Source of the DNA: Pseudomonadota bacterium
GTDB taxonomy: Bacteria; Pseudomonadota; Gammaproteobacteria; Steroidobacterales; Steroidobacteraceae
Assembly: GCA_021815905.1 (NCBI GenBank)
Contig: JAKAZP010000108.1
Coordinates: forward strand, 1-7,933
Direction of reading: 5' to 3'
Length of the DNA stretch: 7,933 nucleotides
Under the pieces are notes generated by a model. That model saw only the letters and a program-made list of their open reading frames with translations, ran no database searches and was not told the origin of the DNA. The position numbers and the translations under genes are program-made. Below are positions 1-6,931 of the stretch, one piece after another; the first letter of the stretch is position 1; each line of letters starts with the position of its first letter.

Positions 1-1
1 G

Positions 2-1162
2 AGCGCGCTCCTCGCGGGGCGCATGCGGGAGCGCGAGCGCATCGAGAGCTTCGTGGCGCGCTTCCGGGCGCAGGCCACCAAGGCGCGGCAGGTGCAGAGC
101 CGGCTCAAGTGGCTGTCCCGGTTGCCGGCGGTCGTTCCCGCGCATGTCGAGGAAAGCTTCGCGTGGGAGTTCCCGGAGCCCGCAAAGCTGCCGCGGCCGC
201 TCGTGACGCTCGAGCGCGCCGCCGCCGCGTACGGAGCCCGGTCCGTGCTCCGCGAGGTCTCCCTCGCCGTGAGTCCGGGCGACCGGATCGGCATCCTCGG
301 GCGCAATGGCGCCGGCAAGTCCACGCTCATGCGCCTGCTCGCCGGCCAGCTCGCGCCGGCGGCGGGGAGCATCGAGCAGGCGGGAGAGCTCTCGTGCGGT
401 TTCTTCGCACAGATCGAGCTCGAGCACCTCGATGCCGACGCCACGCCCTTCGGCGAGCTCGGGCGCCGGGGAGGGCCCGCGATCGCGCGCTGGAGCGAGC
501 TCGAGCGCCGCAACCACCTCGGCCGCTTCGGCTTTCACGGCGAGCGGGTGTTCGAGCCGACGCGCAGCTTCTCCGGCGGTGAGCGCGCGCGGCTCGCGCT
601 CGCCATCCTGGTCGCCCGGCGGCCGAACCTGCTGTTGCTCGATGAGCCGACCAACCACCTCGATCTCGACATGCGCCACGCATTGCTGCTCGCGCTGCAG
701 GAGTATTCGGGCGCGGTCGTGGTCGTCTCGCACGATCGGGCGCTGCTGCGCGGCGCTTGCGACCGATTCCTGCTCGTCGCCGCAGGTTCCGTGCAGGGGT
801 TCGACGGGGATCTCGAGGATTACGCCTCCTGGCTCGCGCGCAGCGAGGAGGCGGGGAGCGCGGGCGCCGCGCAGGAGGATTCCGGTCCCTCGCGGCGCGA
901 GCGGCGCCGGCTCGAGGCCGAGGCCCGCAACCGCCTTGCGCCCTTGAGGAGCGAGCGGCACGAGCTCGAAGAGCGGCTCGAGCGCCTCGGCGCCGAGCGC
1001 GGCGCGCTCGAGGGTCGCCTGGCGGACCCCGCCACGTACGCCGCGGCGAGCACCGAGGAGCAACGCCGGTTGACGGCGCGCCACGGTGAGCTGTCGCGCG
1101 AGATCGCGCGGCTCGAGGAGCGCTGGCTCGAAGTCGCCGAGACCCTGGAACGGGCCTGTTGA
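2..1162 (+). CDS. yheS: ABC-F family ATPase, YheS-like (C-terminal part, cut by window edge)
   Basis: The frame is open to the left edge, so the true start lies outside; about 386 codons remain of a family near 640. ABC-F proteins are soluble, lack membrane segments and act on the ribosome, mostly at the E site. What is left starts in the linker between the two ATPase domains (FRAQATKARQVQSR, as in YheS), then the complete second ATPase domain: Walker A GRNGAGKST (299-325), Q-loop Gln at 410-412, signature SGGE (572-583), Walker B LLLLDEPTNHLD with Asp at 641 and catalytic Glu at 644, switch His at 731. From about 885 to the stop follows an Arg/Glu/Leu-rich stretch typical of the C-terminal coiled coil. 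The linker wording favours YheS over Uup or EttA, but the first domain is missing, so the subfamily is less certain than the family. Its TGA stop lies one base from the topA stop on the other strand. Confidence 0.9.
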   Translation, partial: SALLAGRMRERERIESFVARFRAQATKARQVQSRLKWLSRLPAVVPAHVEESFAWEFPEPAKLPRPLVTLERAAAAYGARSVLREVSLAVSPGDRIGILGRNGAGKSTLMRLLAGQLAPAAGSIEQAGELSCGFFAQIELEHLDADATPFGELGRRGGPAIARWSELERRNHLGRFGFHGERVFEPTRSFSGGERARLALAILVARRPNLLLLDEPTNHLDLDMRHALLLALQEYSGAVVVVSHDRALLRGACDRFLLVAAGSVQGFDGDLEDYASWLARSEEAGSAGAAQEDSGPSRRERRRLEAEARNRLAPLRSERHELEERLERLGAERGALEGRLADPATYAAASTEEQRRLTARHGELSREIARLEERWLEVAETLERAC

Positions 1163-1163
1163 G

Positions 1164-3773
1164 TTACTTCACGCCGCGGGCGCGGCCCGAGGAGCCGCGC
1201 GCGGCCTTGCGCGGCGCGCTGCCCCGCTTCGGCGCCTTCTTCCCCTTGACCGCCGTGGCCCGCGCGCCGCCATTGCCGTTGCTGCGCTTCGCCGGCGCCT
1301 TCGCCCGGCGGGCCGCGGCGCCGTGAGCGCCTTCGGCTCGCGGCGCACCCGGCCGTGAGGCGCCCGCTCGCGCGCTCGGCGGCACCGGCCCGCTCGCGCC
1401 GGCCTCGGCCGGCGCACCCGTGGCCGCCTTCCTGCCACGCCCGAACCGGTACTTGCCGCGCTCGGGCGCCTGCGCGATGAGCGCGCGGCACTCCTCGAGC
1501 GTGAGCGACTTCGGGTCCCGGTCCTTCGGCACCTTGGCGTTCTTCTTGCCGTCGGTGACATAGGGGCCGTACCGCCCGTTCAGCACCTGGAGGCCCGCGG
1601 CGCCGAAGTCGCTGATGATGCGATTGGCGTCCGATTCCCTCTTCTGCCGGATGAGCTCGAGCGCCCGCTCGAGCGTCACCTCGTAAGGGTCGTCCTCCTT
1701 GAGCGAGACGTACTTGCTGCCGTACTTCACGTACGGACCGAAGCGCCCGACGTTGGCGATGACCGACTCCCCTTCGGCGGTCTCCCCGAGCGTGCGCGGG
1801 AGCTTGAACAGCTCCATCGCATCGGCCAGCGTCACGAAGTCCATCTTCTGGCCGGGTCGCAGCCCCGCGAATCGCGGCTTCTCCTCGTCGTCCTTGGTGC
1901 CGATCTGCACGAACGGACCGAACCGGCCCATGCGCACCGCGACCGGCTTGCCGGTCGCCGGATCCTTGCCGAGCTCGCGCGCCTGCGCGACCTCCTCCCG
2001 CGAGACGGTCTTCTCGATCCGCTCCACCTGCTGGATGAAGGGCTTCCAGAACTTGTCGAGCGGCCGCGTCCAGACCTCCTCGCCGCGCGAGATCGCGTCG
2101 AGCTCGTCCTCCATCTCCGCGGTGAACCCGTATTCGACGTACCGATGGAAGTGATGAGTCAGGAAGCGGTTGACGATCTTGCCGATGTCGGTCGGCACGA
2201 AGCGCCGGCTGTCCATCTCGACGTACTCGCGATCCTGCAGCGTCGAGATGATGGTGGCGTAGGTCGAGGGGCGGCCGATGCCGTGCTCCTCCAGCGCCTT
2301 CACGAGCGAGGCCTCGCTGAAGCGCGGCGGCGGCTCGGTGAAGTGCTGATCGGCATGCAGCGTCAGCAAGTCGATGGTGTCGCCTTCCTCGAGCGCCGGC
2401 AGGACGTGATCCGCCTCGTCCGCGCGCGCATCGTCCGTCCCCTCCTGATACACCGCGATGTAACCGGGCTTCACCAGCGTCGAGCCGTTGGCGCGCAGCA
2501 GATGGCGCTCCGCCCCGTCGGCGCCGGCCAGCATGTCGACGGCCACGGTGTCGTAGATCGCGTGCGCCATCTGCGAGGCGACGGCGCGCTTCCAGATGAG
2601 CGAGTAGAGCCGGTGCAGATCGCCGTCGATCCTGCCCTCGACGTCCCCCGGCGTGATCGCCGCCGAAGTCGGCCGGATCGCCTCGTGCGCCTCCTGGGCG
2701 TTCTTCGACTTCGTCTTGTAGATGCGCGGCTCTTCGGCGACTTCCGCGGCGCCGTAGAGCCTGGCGGCCACCTCGCGAATCTCGCTCACCGCCTCGGCGG
2801 CGAGCGACACCGAGTCGGTGCGCATGTAGGTGATGAGACCGACGTTGCCGTCGCCGAGGTCGAGGCCCTCGTACAGCTGCTGCGCGAGACGCATGGTGCG
2901 GCGGGCGTTGAAGCCGAGCTTGCGCGCCGCTTCCTGCTGCAGTGTCGAGGTTGTGAACGGCGGCGCGGGCGTGCGCCGGCGCTGCTTGCGATCGACGGCG
3001 ATGATGCGCAGCTTCCCGGGCGCGGTGCCCCCGGCGCAGGCGCGCGCGGCCTGCTCGATGGCGTGCTCGACCTCCCGGGCCTGGACCTCGTTCGTGAACG
3101 AGAATTGCTCGACCTTGCGTCCGCGGTATTCGGTCAGCTTCAGCGGAAAGGGCGCCGAGGAGTGGGCGCTGCCCTCGCCCTCGATCGTCCAGTACTCCTG
3201 CGCGACGAAGGCCTCGATCTCCGCCTCTCGCTCGCAGATCATGCGCAGCGCCGGACTCTGCACCCGGCCGGCCGAGAGCCCTCGCCTGATCTTCTTCCAC
3301 AGCAGCGGCGAGAGGTTGAAACCGACCAGGTAATCGAGCGCGCGGCGCGCCTGCTGCGCGTTGACCAGCTCGAGCGACAGATCCCGAGGCTGCGCCACGG
3401 CATCGCGAACGGCGTTGCGCGTGATCTCGTAGAACACCACCCGGTGCACGGTCTTGCCGTCGAGATCGCCGCGGGACTTCAGGATCTCCCGCAGGTGCCA
3501 GGCGATCGCCTCCCCCTCGCGGTCCGGGTCGGTGGCGAGGTACAGCGTCTTCGACTTGGCGAGCCCGCTCGCGATCTTGTCGATGTGGCGCTTGTTCTTC
3601 TCGAGCACCTGGTACTTCATCGAGTAGCCGTGCTGCGGGTCGACCGCGCCTTCCTTCGGCACCAGATCGCGGACGTGTCCGTAGGAAGCGAGCACCTCGA
3701 AGTCCTTCCCCAGGTACTTCTTGATGGTCTTCGCCTTGGCGGGCGACTCCACGACGACCAGGTTGTTTGCCAT
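1164..3773 (-). CDS. topA: DNA topoisomerase I (type IA)
   Basis: TopA relaxes negatively supercoiled DNA by cutting and passing one strand; with gyrase it sets chromosome supercoiling. The 869-residue product opens with a TOPRIM domain: Glu9 and Lys13 in VESPAKAKT, then TDPDREGE with Asp82, Asp84 and Glu86. The strand-cleaving Tyr is Y316 in GLITYMRTDS, with Arg318 beside it; EAHEAIRP (His363) and LSAGRVQSPALR (165-176) are also conserved. The C-terminal part holds three GR(F/Y)GP(Y/F)V repeats, near 616, 676 and 734, instead of the Cys4 zinc ribbons of E. coli TopA; the only Cys there is C762. Residues from about 777 on (1164-1445) are a low-complexity Lys/Arg/Ala/Gly/Pro tail. The ATG at 3771-3773 starts exactly where the family does and has AAGGA 10 bases upstream plus GGGAG close by. 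It follows smg by 22 bases, so co-transcription is likely. Confidence 0.97.
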   Translation of the reverse strand: MANNLVVVESPAKAKTIKKYLGKDFEVLASYGHVRDLVPKEGAVDPQHGYSMKYQVLEKNKRHIDKIASGLAKSKTLYLATDPDREGEAIAWHLREILKSRGDLDGKTVHRVVFYEITRNAVRDAVAQPRDLSLELVNAQQARRALDYLVGFNLSPLLWKKIRRGLSAGRVQSPALRMICEREAEIEAFVAQEYWTIEGEGSAHSSAPFPLKLTEYRGRKVEQFSFTNEVQAREVEHAIEQAARACAGGTAPGKLRIIAVDRKQRRRTPAPPFTTSTLQQEAARKLGFNARRTMRLAQQLYEGLDLGDGNVGLITYMRTDSVSLAAEAVSEIREVAARLYGAAEVAEEPRIYKTKSKNAQEAHEAIRPTSAAITPGDVEGRIDGDLHRLYSLIWKRAVASQMAHAIYDTVAVDMLAGADGAERHLLRANGSTLVKPGYIAVYQEGTDDARADEADHVLPALEEGDTIDLLTLHADQHFTEPPPRFSEASLVKALEEHGIGRPSTYATIISTLQDREYVEMDSRRFVPTDIGKIVNRFLTHHFHRYVEYGFTAEMEDELDAISRGEEVWTRPLDKFWKPFIQQVERIEKTVSREEVAQARELGKDPATGKPVAVRMGRFGPFVQIGTKDDEEKPRFAGLRPGQKMDFVTLADAMELFKLPRTLGETAEGESVIANVGRFGPYVKYGSKYVSLKEDDPYEVTLERALELIRQKRESDANRIISDFGAAGLQVLNGRYGPYVTDGKKNAKVPKDRDPKSLTLEECRALIAQAPERGKYRFGRGRKAATGAPAEAGASGPVPPSARAGASRPGAPRAEGAHGAAARRAKAPAKRSNGNGGARATAVKGKKAPKRGSAPRKAARGSSGRARGVK

Positions 3774-3788
3774 CTCTCCCGATTCCTT
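3774..3788 (-). promoter_or_regulatory. Ribosome binding site of topA
   Basis: In the 22-base smg-topA spacer the - strand reads AAGGA, then ten bases that end in GGGAGAG directly before the ATG. AAGGA at 10 bases and GGGAG at 2 bases are both possible anti-16S pairings. With family alignment of the N-terminus, this supports the start at 3773. Confidence 0.5.
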
Positions 3789-3795
3789 CGCTCGG

Positions 3796-4299
3796 TCAGT
3801 GGCGCGTGCGCACGGGGCCGCCCGCCATCAGATCCTCGAAGCGAGCAAACGCGAGCTCCTGCCCGGGCTGGCTCGAGAGGACGAGGAGCACCACCCACTT
3901 CAACTGCTCGATGTCGGCCTCGTCGACATCGAGAGCGAGCGTTCGCTCGATGACGAGCTCGCGCTGCTCGGGCGTGAGCACGCCCTGCCGGTCGAGAAGG
4001 GTGATGAAGGCACGGCACTCGGTCGAGAGCCGGGTGAGCTCTCCGTCGGCGAACACGCGCAGCCCACCGCGGCCGGCGCGGATCCCGGCCTCGCGGGCCT
4101 CGCCGTCGCGCTCGTCCGTGAGCACCGACAGCCATTCCATCGCGCGCACCACGTGATCGAGCGTGAAGCCCTGACGCTCGAGGTCGGCCAGCATCTGGCG
4201 CCGCTCGGGCACGTCGGCCGGATCGGCCATCATGTAGTGGTCGTACACGTAGATCAGTACGTCGAGAACGCTGCCGGTCATCTGGGGCACCAGGATCAT
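3796..4299 (-). CDS. smg: Smg family protein (DUF494), function unknown
   Basis: The 167-residue product matches Smg (157 residues in E. coli) along its length: the opening VLDVLIYVYDHYM, a central ELTRLSTECRAFITLLD block, then REMVIER-like RELVIERTLALD and the hallmark LKWVVLLVLSSQPGQE. It is small, rich in acidic residues and without signal peptide or membrane segment, so probably cytosolic. No biochemical role is established for the family. The chosen ATG overlaps the dprA stop (ATGA, 4-base overlap), which suggests translational coupling, and AGGA lies 4 bases upstream. An ATG at residue 7 (4279-4281) is nearer to the usual family start and cannot be excluded. It sits between dprA and topA, an arrangement seen in other gammaproteobacteria, hinting at a DNA-related role (inference only). 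Confidence 0.92.
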   Translation of the reverse strand: MILVPQMTGSVLDVLIYVYDHYMMADPADVPERRQMLADLERQGFTLDHVVRAMEWLSVLTDERDGEAREAGIRAGRGGLRVFADGELTRLSTECRAFITLLDRQGVLTPEQRELVIERTLALDVDEADIEQLKWVVLLVLSSQPGQELAFARFEDLMAGGPVRTRH

Positions 4300-5387
4300 C
4301 GGGTCCTGCCGTAGAGGCCGCCCGGGTAGGGCGCGATGCGCCCTTCGAGCTCGAGAATCAGCAACATCGAGGCGATCGACTCGCCGGAAAAGCCAGAGCG
4401 GGTCGCAAGCGTATCGATGGTCACGGGTTCGAAGCCGACGGCATCTAACAGCATTTCATACGGCTTGTCCAATCGTGCGGCCGGCGCCGATCGGGCTGGG
4501 AAATTCACAAGCTTTTGATTTTCATGATGAAACCCCAGCTCGGCCATGACCTGTCCAGGCTCCTCGACCAGCATGGCCCCCTGACGGATCAGACGATGGC
4601 ATCCGCGCGCGAGGGGATTGCGGATCGAGCCGGGGATCGCGAACACCTCGCGCCCCTGCTCGGCCGCAAGCCGGGCGGTGATGAGCGAGCCGCTCCGCCA
4701 GGCCGCCTCCACCACGAGTGTCCCGAGGGACAGAGCGCTGATGACCCGGTTGCGCCGAGGAAAGTTCAGCCGCATGGGTGGCGTGCGGGGCGGAAATTCC
4801 GACACCAGCGCACCCGCCGAGCGCACCCGCTCCGCCAGGCGGATGTTCGCCCGCGGGTAGATTCGATCGAGGCCGGAGCCGAGCACCGCGACCGTGGCGC
4901 CCCTGCGCTCGAGCGCTCCCTCGTGACTCGCGGCGTCGATCCCGCTCGCCAGTCCGCTCGTGATCGCGAGGCCGCAGGCCACGAAGGCCGCGGCGAATTC
5001 CCGCGCGATGGCCCGTCCGGTCGGTGTCGGCCGGCGCGAGCCCACCATGGCGAGCTGCGGCAGCTTCAACGCATCGACCGAGCCGAGCACATAGAGCACC
5101 GCCGGCGCTCCGGTGGTGGCGGCGAGCAGCGGAGGGTAGGCGTCCTCGAGGCACAGCACGGCGCGGGCGCCGGTGGCCGAGATCCACTCGAGGTCGCGCC
5201 GCAGCGCCGCTGCATCCGGCCGGGCGAGAGAGGCACGCGCCAGAGGCGGCAGGCTCACGCGGCAGGTGACGCAGGGCTCGCAGAGCCGCTCGAGATCGCC
5301 TCCGGCTTCAGCGCCGAGCGCGCGAGCGTGCTCGGCCATGAGACCCGGAGCACGGGCGAGCCTGGCAGCCACGGCGGTGACGCTCAT
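4296..5387 (-). CDS. dprA: DNA processing protein DprA/Smf
   Basis: DprA binds incoming single-stranded DNA in natural transformation and loads RecA on it; it is also kept by bacteria not known to be competent. The 363-residue product has an N-terminal helical (SAM-like) region, then the Rossmann-type DprA domain: MVGSRRPT (114-121), SGLASGIDAASHEGAL (144-159), GSGLDRIYP (170-178), NFPRRNRVISALS (208-220), and SGSLITARLAAEQGREVFA (232-250). A C-terminal winged-helix domain follows from about 318 to 361, ending in GGLYGR. A Cys cluster, C36-x2-C39-x2-C42, lies in the N-terminal part. The ATG at 5385-5387 has no clear Shine-Dalgarno sequence; I kept it because no in-frame start with a better site is visible just upstream. 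It overlaps smg by 4 bases and lies 78 bases after the LysM gene. Confidence 0.95.
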   Translation of the reverse strand: MSVTAVAARLARAPGLMAEHARALGAEAGGDLERLCEPCVTCRVSLPPLARASLARPDAAALRRDLEWISATGARAVLCLEDAYPPLLAATTGAPAVLYVLGSVDALKLPQLAMVGSRRPTPTGRAIAREFAAAFVACGLAITSGLASGIDAASHEGALERRGATVAVLGSGLDRIYPRANIRLAERVRSAGALVSEFPPRTPPMRLNFPRRNRVISALSLGTLVVEAAWRSGSLITARLAAEQGREVFAIPGSIRNPLARGCHRLIRQGAMLVEEPGQVMAELGFHHENQKLVNFPARSAPAARLDKPYEMLLDAVGFEPVTIDTLATRSGFSGESIASMLLILELEGRIAPYPGGLYGRTR

Positions 5388-5411
5388 GGCGGACGAGCAT
5401 AGAGCCGGGAG

Positions 5412-5450
5412 GGCGCGGCGGGTCCCCGGCGAATCCGCCGGGAACGCGCC
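5412..5450. repeat. Inverted repeat in the LysM gene-dprA spacer
   Basis: CCCGGCG (5425-5431) and CGCCGGG (5436-5442) form a perfect 7-base-pair stem around a 4-base loop. An outer GGCGCG/CGCGCC pair (5412-5417 with 5445-5450) could extend it across an uneven internal loop. It occupies about half of the 78-base gap. No T-run follows on either strand, so it is not a standard intrinsic terminator. It could lessen read-through into dprA or protect an mRNA end, or be chance pairing in GC-rich DNA. Confidence 0.4.
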
Positions 5451-5465
5451 GAAATCACCCTGTTA

Positions 5466-6743
5466 TCAGGGGTTGTGCACGACGTCGCCGTCGCGGATGG
5501 CATGGGTCGCGCCGACGATCAGCGCGAAGCTCATTCGCGGGTAGCACTTGAAGACGAGCAGCGTGCCCGCACGCTCCTCGGGAAGCTTGACCCGCGGCGC
5601 GAACGAGCGGCCGAGCGTGCCGAAAGCACGGAAGAAACCGCCGTGCGTGGTGTGGGTGTCATGCACCACCTCGCCGGCGGAATCGGCCTCGAGCACGTTG
5701 CCCGGCTCGAGTCCGGCCCGCGTGCCGCGATTGATGACGACGATATCGTACTGACCGGCGAGATCCTTGACCCCGGTGCCGCCGACGACCCAGATGATGC
5801 GGCCGTTCACCTGAGTGGAGGGCGCGCGCGGCTCGAGGTTCAGCGGCGCCGCCGAATCCACGGTGAGCAGCCGGTCGCCGCGAAGCGTCTCGCGCGCGGT
5901 GTCGATCAGGACCGCCCGGGCAGGATTGCCGGCGGGCTGGCTGATGAGCGCGGTGGCGGTGTACGTGCCGAGATATCCGAGCACCCGCCCGCTCTGCGGA
6001 TCCCGCAGCCGGGCGCCTACGTGGACGACGCTGTAGCGGGCGCGGGGTTGCGCTCCGAGATTGCTGACGTAGGCGACCATGCGCGAGCCGGCGATCTCGT
6101 GCTCGTCGCGGAAGGCGATGACGTGCGGCGCCCCCCGCAGCTGCGCCCGGGTGAGCACCGTCGGACGCTCCAGGAAGGGAGCGATCGCCGAGTACGGGAT
6201 GGTCGGAATGGCCGTCGTCAGGGGAGTGCTGCGCAGGCGTGGCTCGAGGCGCACGGCGCCCTGCTGCAGCCGCGCCACGCTCGATTTCACCAGCCGGATC
6301 TGCGGCCGGCCACTGCGGTCGTAGGCGAGGGACAGCGTGTCGCCCGGATAGATGAGATGCGGATTGCGGATCTGGGGATTGATGTACCAGACCTCCGGCC
6401 AGTCCCAGGGGTCGCGCAGGAACATCGAAGCGATTCCCCAGAGGGTATCGCCGGGCTTGACCGTGTAGGTGAGCGGCGCGTTGGGATTGACCGCGGGGGC
6501 GGGCGCGGCAGCAGGCGCAGCCGCTGCCTGGGCCTGCTGGTCCGGAGCCGCGGCCTGCACCGTGGCCGGTGCGGCCGCGGGGCCACTGTCAGAGGCCGGC
6601 GGCACCGCCTGCGCCTGCGCATCGGGCGCAGGGGCGCCGGGATTGCCCTGACGGGCCCCATGCAGGGACGAGCACGCGCCGAGCGCGACCGAGAGCGCGA
6701 GACCCGCCGCCCAGCGGGTCCGGGAAGTGAGATTCGACAGCAT
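5466..6743 (-). CDS. LysM-domain lipoprotein, TsaP-like (type IV pilus secretin-associated family)
   Basis: The 425-residue product begins with a lipoprotein signal: basic and hydrophobic residues to about 20, then lipobox L21-G-A-C24. Ser at +2 and +3 favours outer-membrane sorting. Residues 29-90 are an Ala/Pro/Gln-rich linker. A LysM domain follows (about 92-139: YTVKPGDTLWGIAS to IYPGDTLSL), which binds peptidoglycan glycan. The remaining 280 residues match my recollection of the conserved C-terminal region of TsaP, which has a LysM plus FlgT-like layout and helps anchor the type IV pilus secretin in Neisseria and Myxococcus. In Pseudomonas aeruginosa the TsaP homologue also lies between def and dprA, which supports this reading. 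The frame is open up to an ATG at 6866, but the ATG at 6741-6743 is chosen because the signal peptide and ribosome binding site fit only there. It may be the first gene of the dprA-smg-topA set. Whether this organism has type IV pili cannot be seen here. Confidence 0.88.
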   Translation of the reverse strand: MLSNLTSRTRWAAGLALSVALGACSSLHGARQGNPGAPAPDAQAQAVPPASDSGPAAAPATVQAAAPDQQAQAAAAPAAAPAPAVNPNAPLTYTVKPGDTLWGIASMFLRDPWDWPEVWYINPQIRNPHLIYPGDTLSLAYDRSGRPQIRLVKSSVARLQQGAVRLEPRLRSTPLTTAIPTIPYSAIAPFLERPTVLTRAQLRGAPHVIAFRDEHEIAGSRMVAYVSNLGAQPRARYSVVHVGARLRDPQSGRVLGYLGTYTATALISQPAGNPARAVLIDTARETLRGDRLLTVDSAAPLNLEPRAPSTQVNGRIIWVVGGTGVKDLAGQYDIVVINRGTRAGLEPGNVLEADSAGEVVHDTHTTHGGFFRAFGTLGRSFAPRVKLPEERAGTLLVFKCYPRMSFALIVGATHAIRDGDVVHNP

Positions 6744-6755
6744 CCTCCACCCCTT
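6744..6755 (-). promoter_or_regulatory. Ribosome binding site of the LysM lipoprotein gene
   Basis: On the - strand the bases before the ATG read AAGGGGTGGAGG. AAGGGG lies 6 bases from the ATG, a normal Shine-Dalgarno distance, while GGAGG abuts the start. This site, together with the lipoprotein signal just after it, decides the start at 6743 over the longer open frame. Confidence 0.65.
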
Positions 6756-6822
6756 GAGCCTAGCGGGGGGCGCGCCGGGGGGCTCCACGGCCGCCCGGCT
6801 GCGACCAGCTTGATCCGCGCGG

Positions 6823-6828
6823 TATAAT
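6823..6828 (+). promoter_or_regulatory. Probable -10 box of the def promoter
   Basis: TATAAT is a perfect match to the sigma-70 -10 consensus and is the only such AT-rich hexamer in the 188-base divergent region. At 15 to 18 bases upstream no good -35 hexamer is present (TGCGAC at 17). Transcription would begin near 6835 and leave a leader of roughly 95 bases before the def ATG at 6932. Very GC-rich surroundings make a chance TATAAT unlikely, but activity is inferred. Confidence 0.5.
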
Positions 6829-6931
6829 CGCATGTCGGCGGCGCGCCCTGCGCAGCTTAATGTCAACTTGTGCGCTCGGTCACGGCCCGGTGGCCCGCGA
6901 ACGAAATCTTTGCCCGGCGATCGAATCTCCC

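Noticed and set aside
820..3300. An 826-codon open frame on the - strand overlapping topA in another frame
   Set aside because: It is a shadow of topA: the product is Arg/Gly/Ala-rich without recognisable domains, while the topA frame shows complete catalytic motifs. Long empty frames are expected at this GC content.
2145..3953. A 602-codon open frame on the + strand, antisense to topA and part of smg
   Set aside because: Its product has Arg/Leu/Val/Asp-rich text typical of the complement of GC-rich coding DNA, no domain, and it crosses two well-supported genes.
5475..6827. A 450-codon + strand frame opposite the LysM gene
   Set aside because: The product is Arg/Gly/Asp/Ala-rich with no motif; the opposite strand encodes a signal peptide, LysM domain and conserved C-terminus.
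6861..6866. Perfect TTGACA on the - strand as -35 of the LysM gene
   Set aside because: At 17 bases downstream the - strand reads CGCCGC, and no -10-like hexamer occurs at 15-19 bases; the next AT-rich stretch is over 30 bases away.
6744..6866. Longer LysM protein starting at the ATG at 6866
   Set aside because: It would place 41 unrelated residues before the lipoprotein signal, and only the start at 6743 has a good ribosome binding site.
6860..6931. Def starting at the ATG at 6860
   Set aside because: The extra 24 residues match no deformylase N-terminus and no ribosome binding site precedes that ATG.
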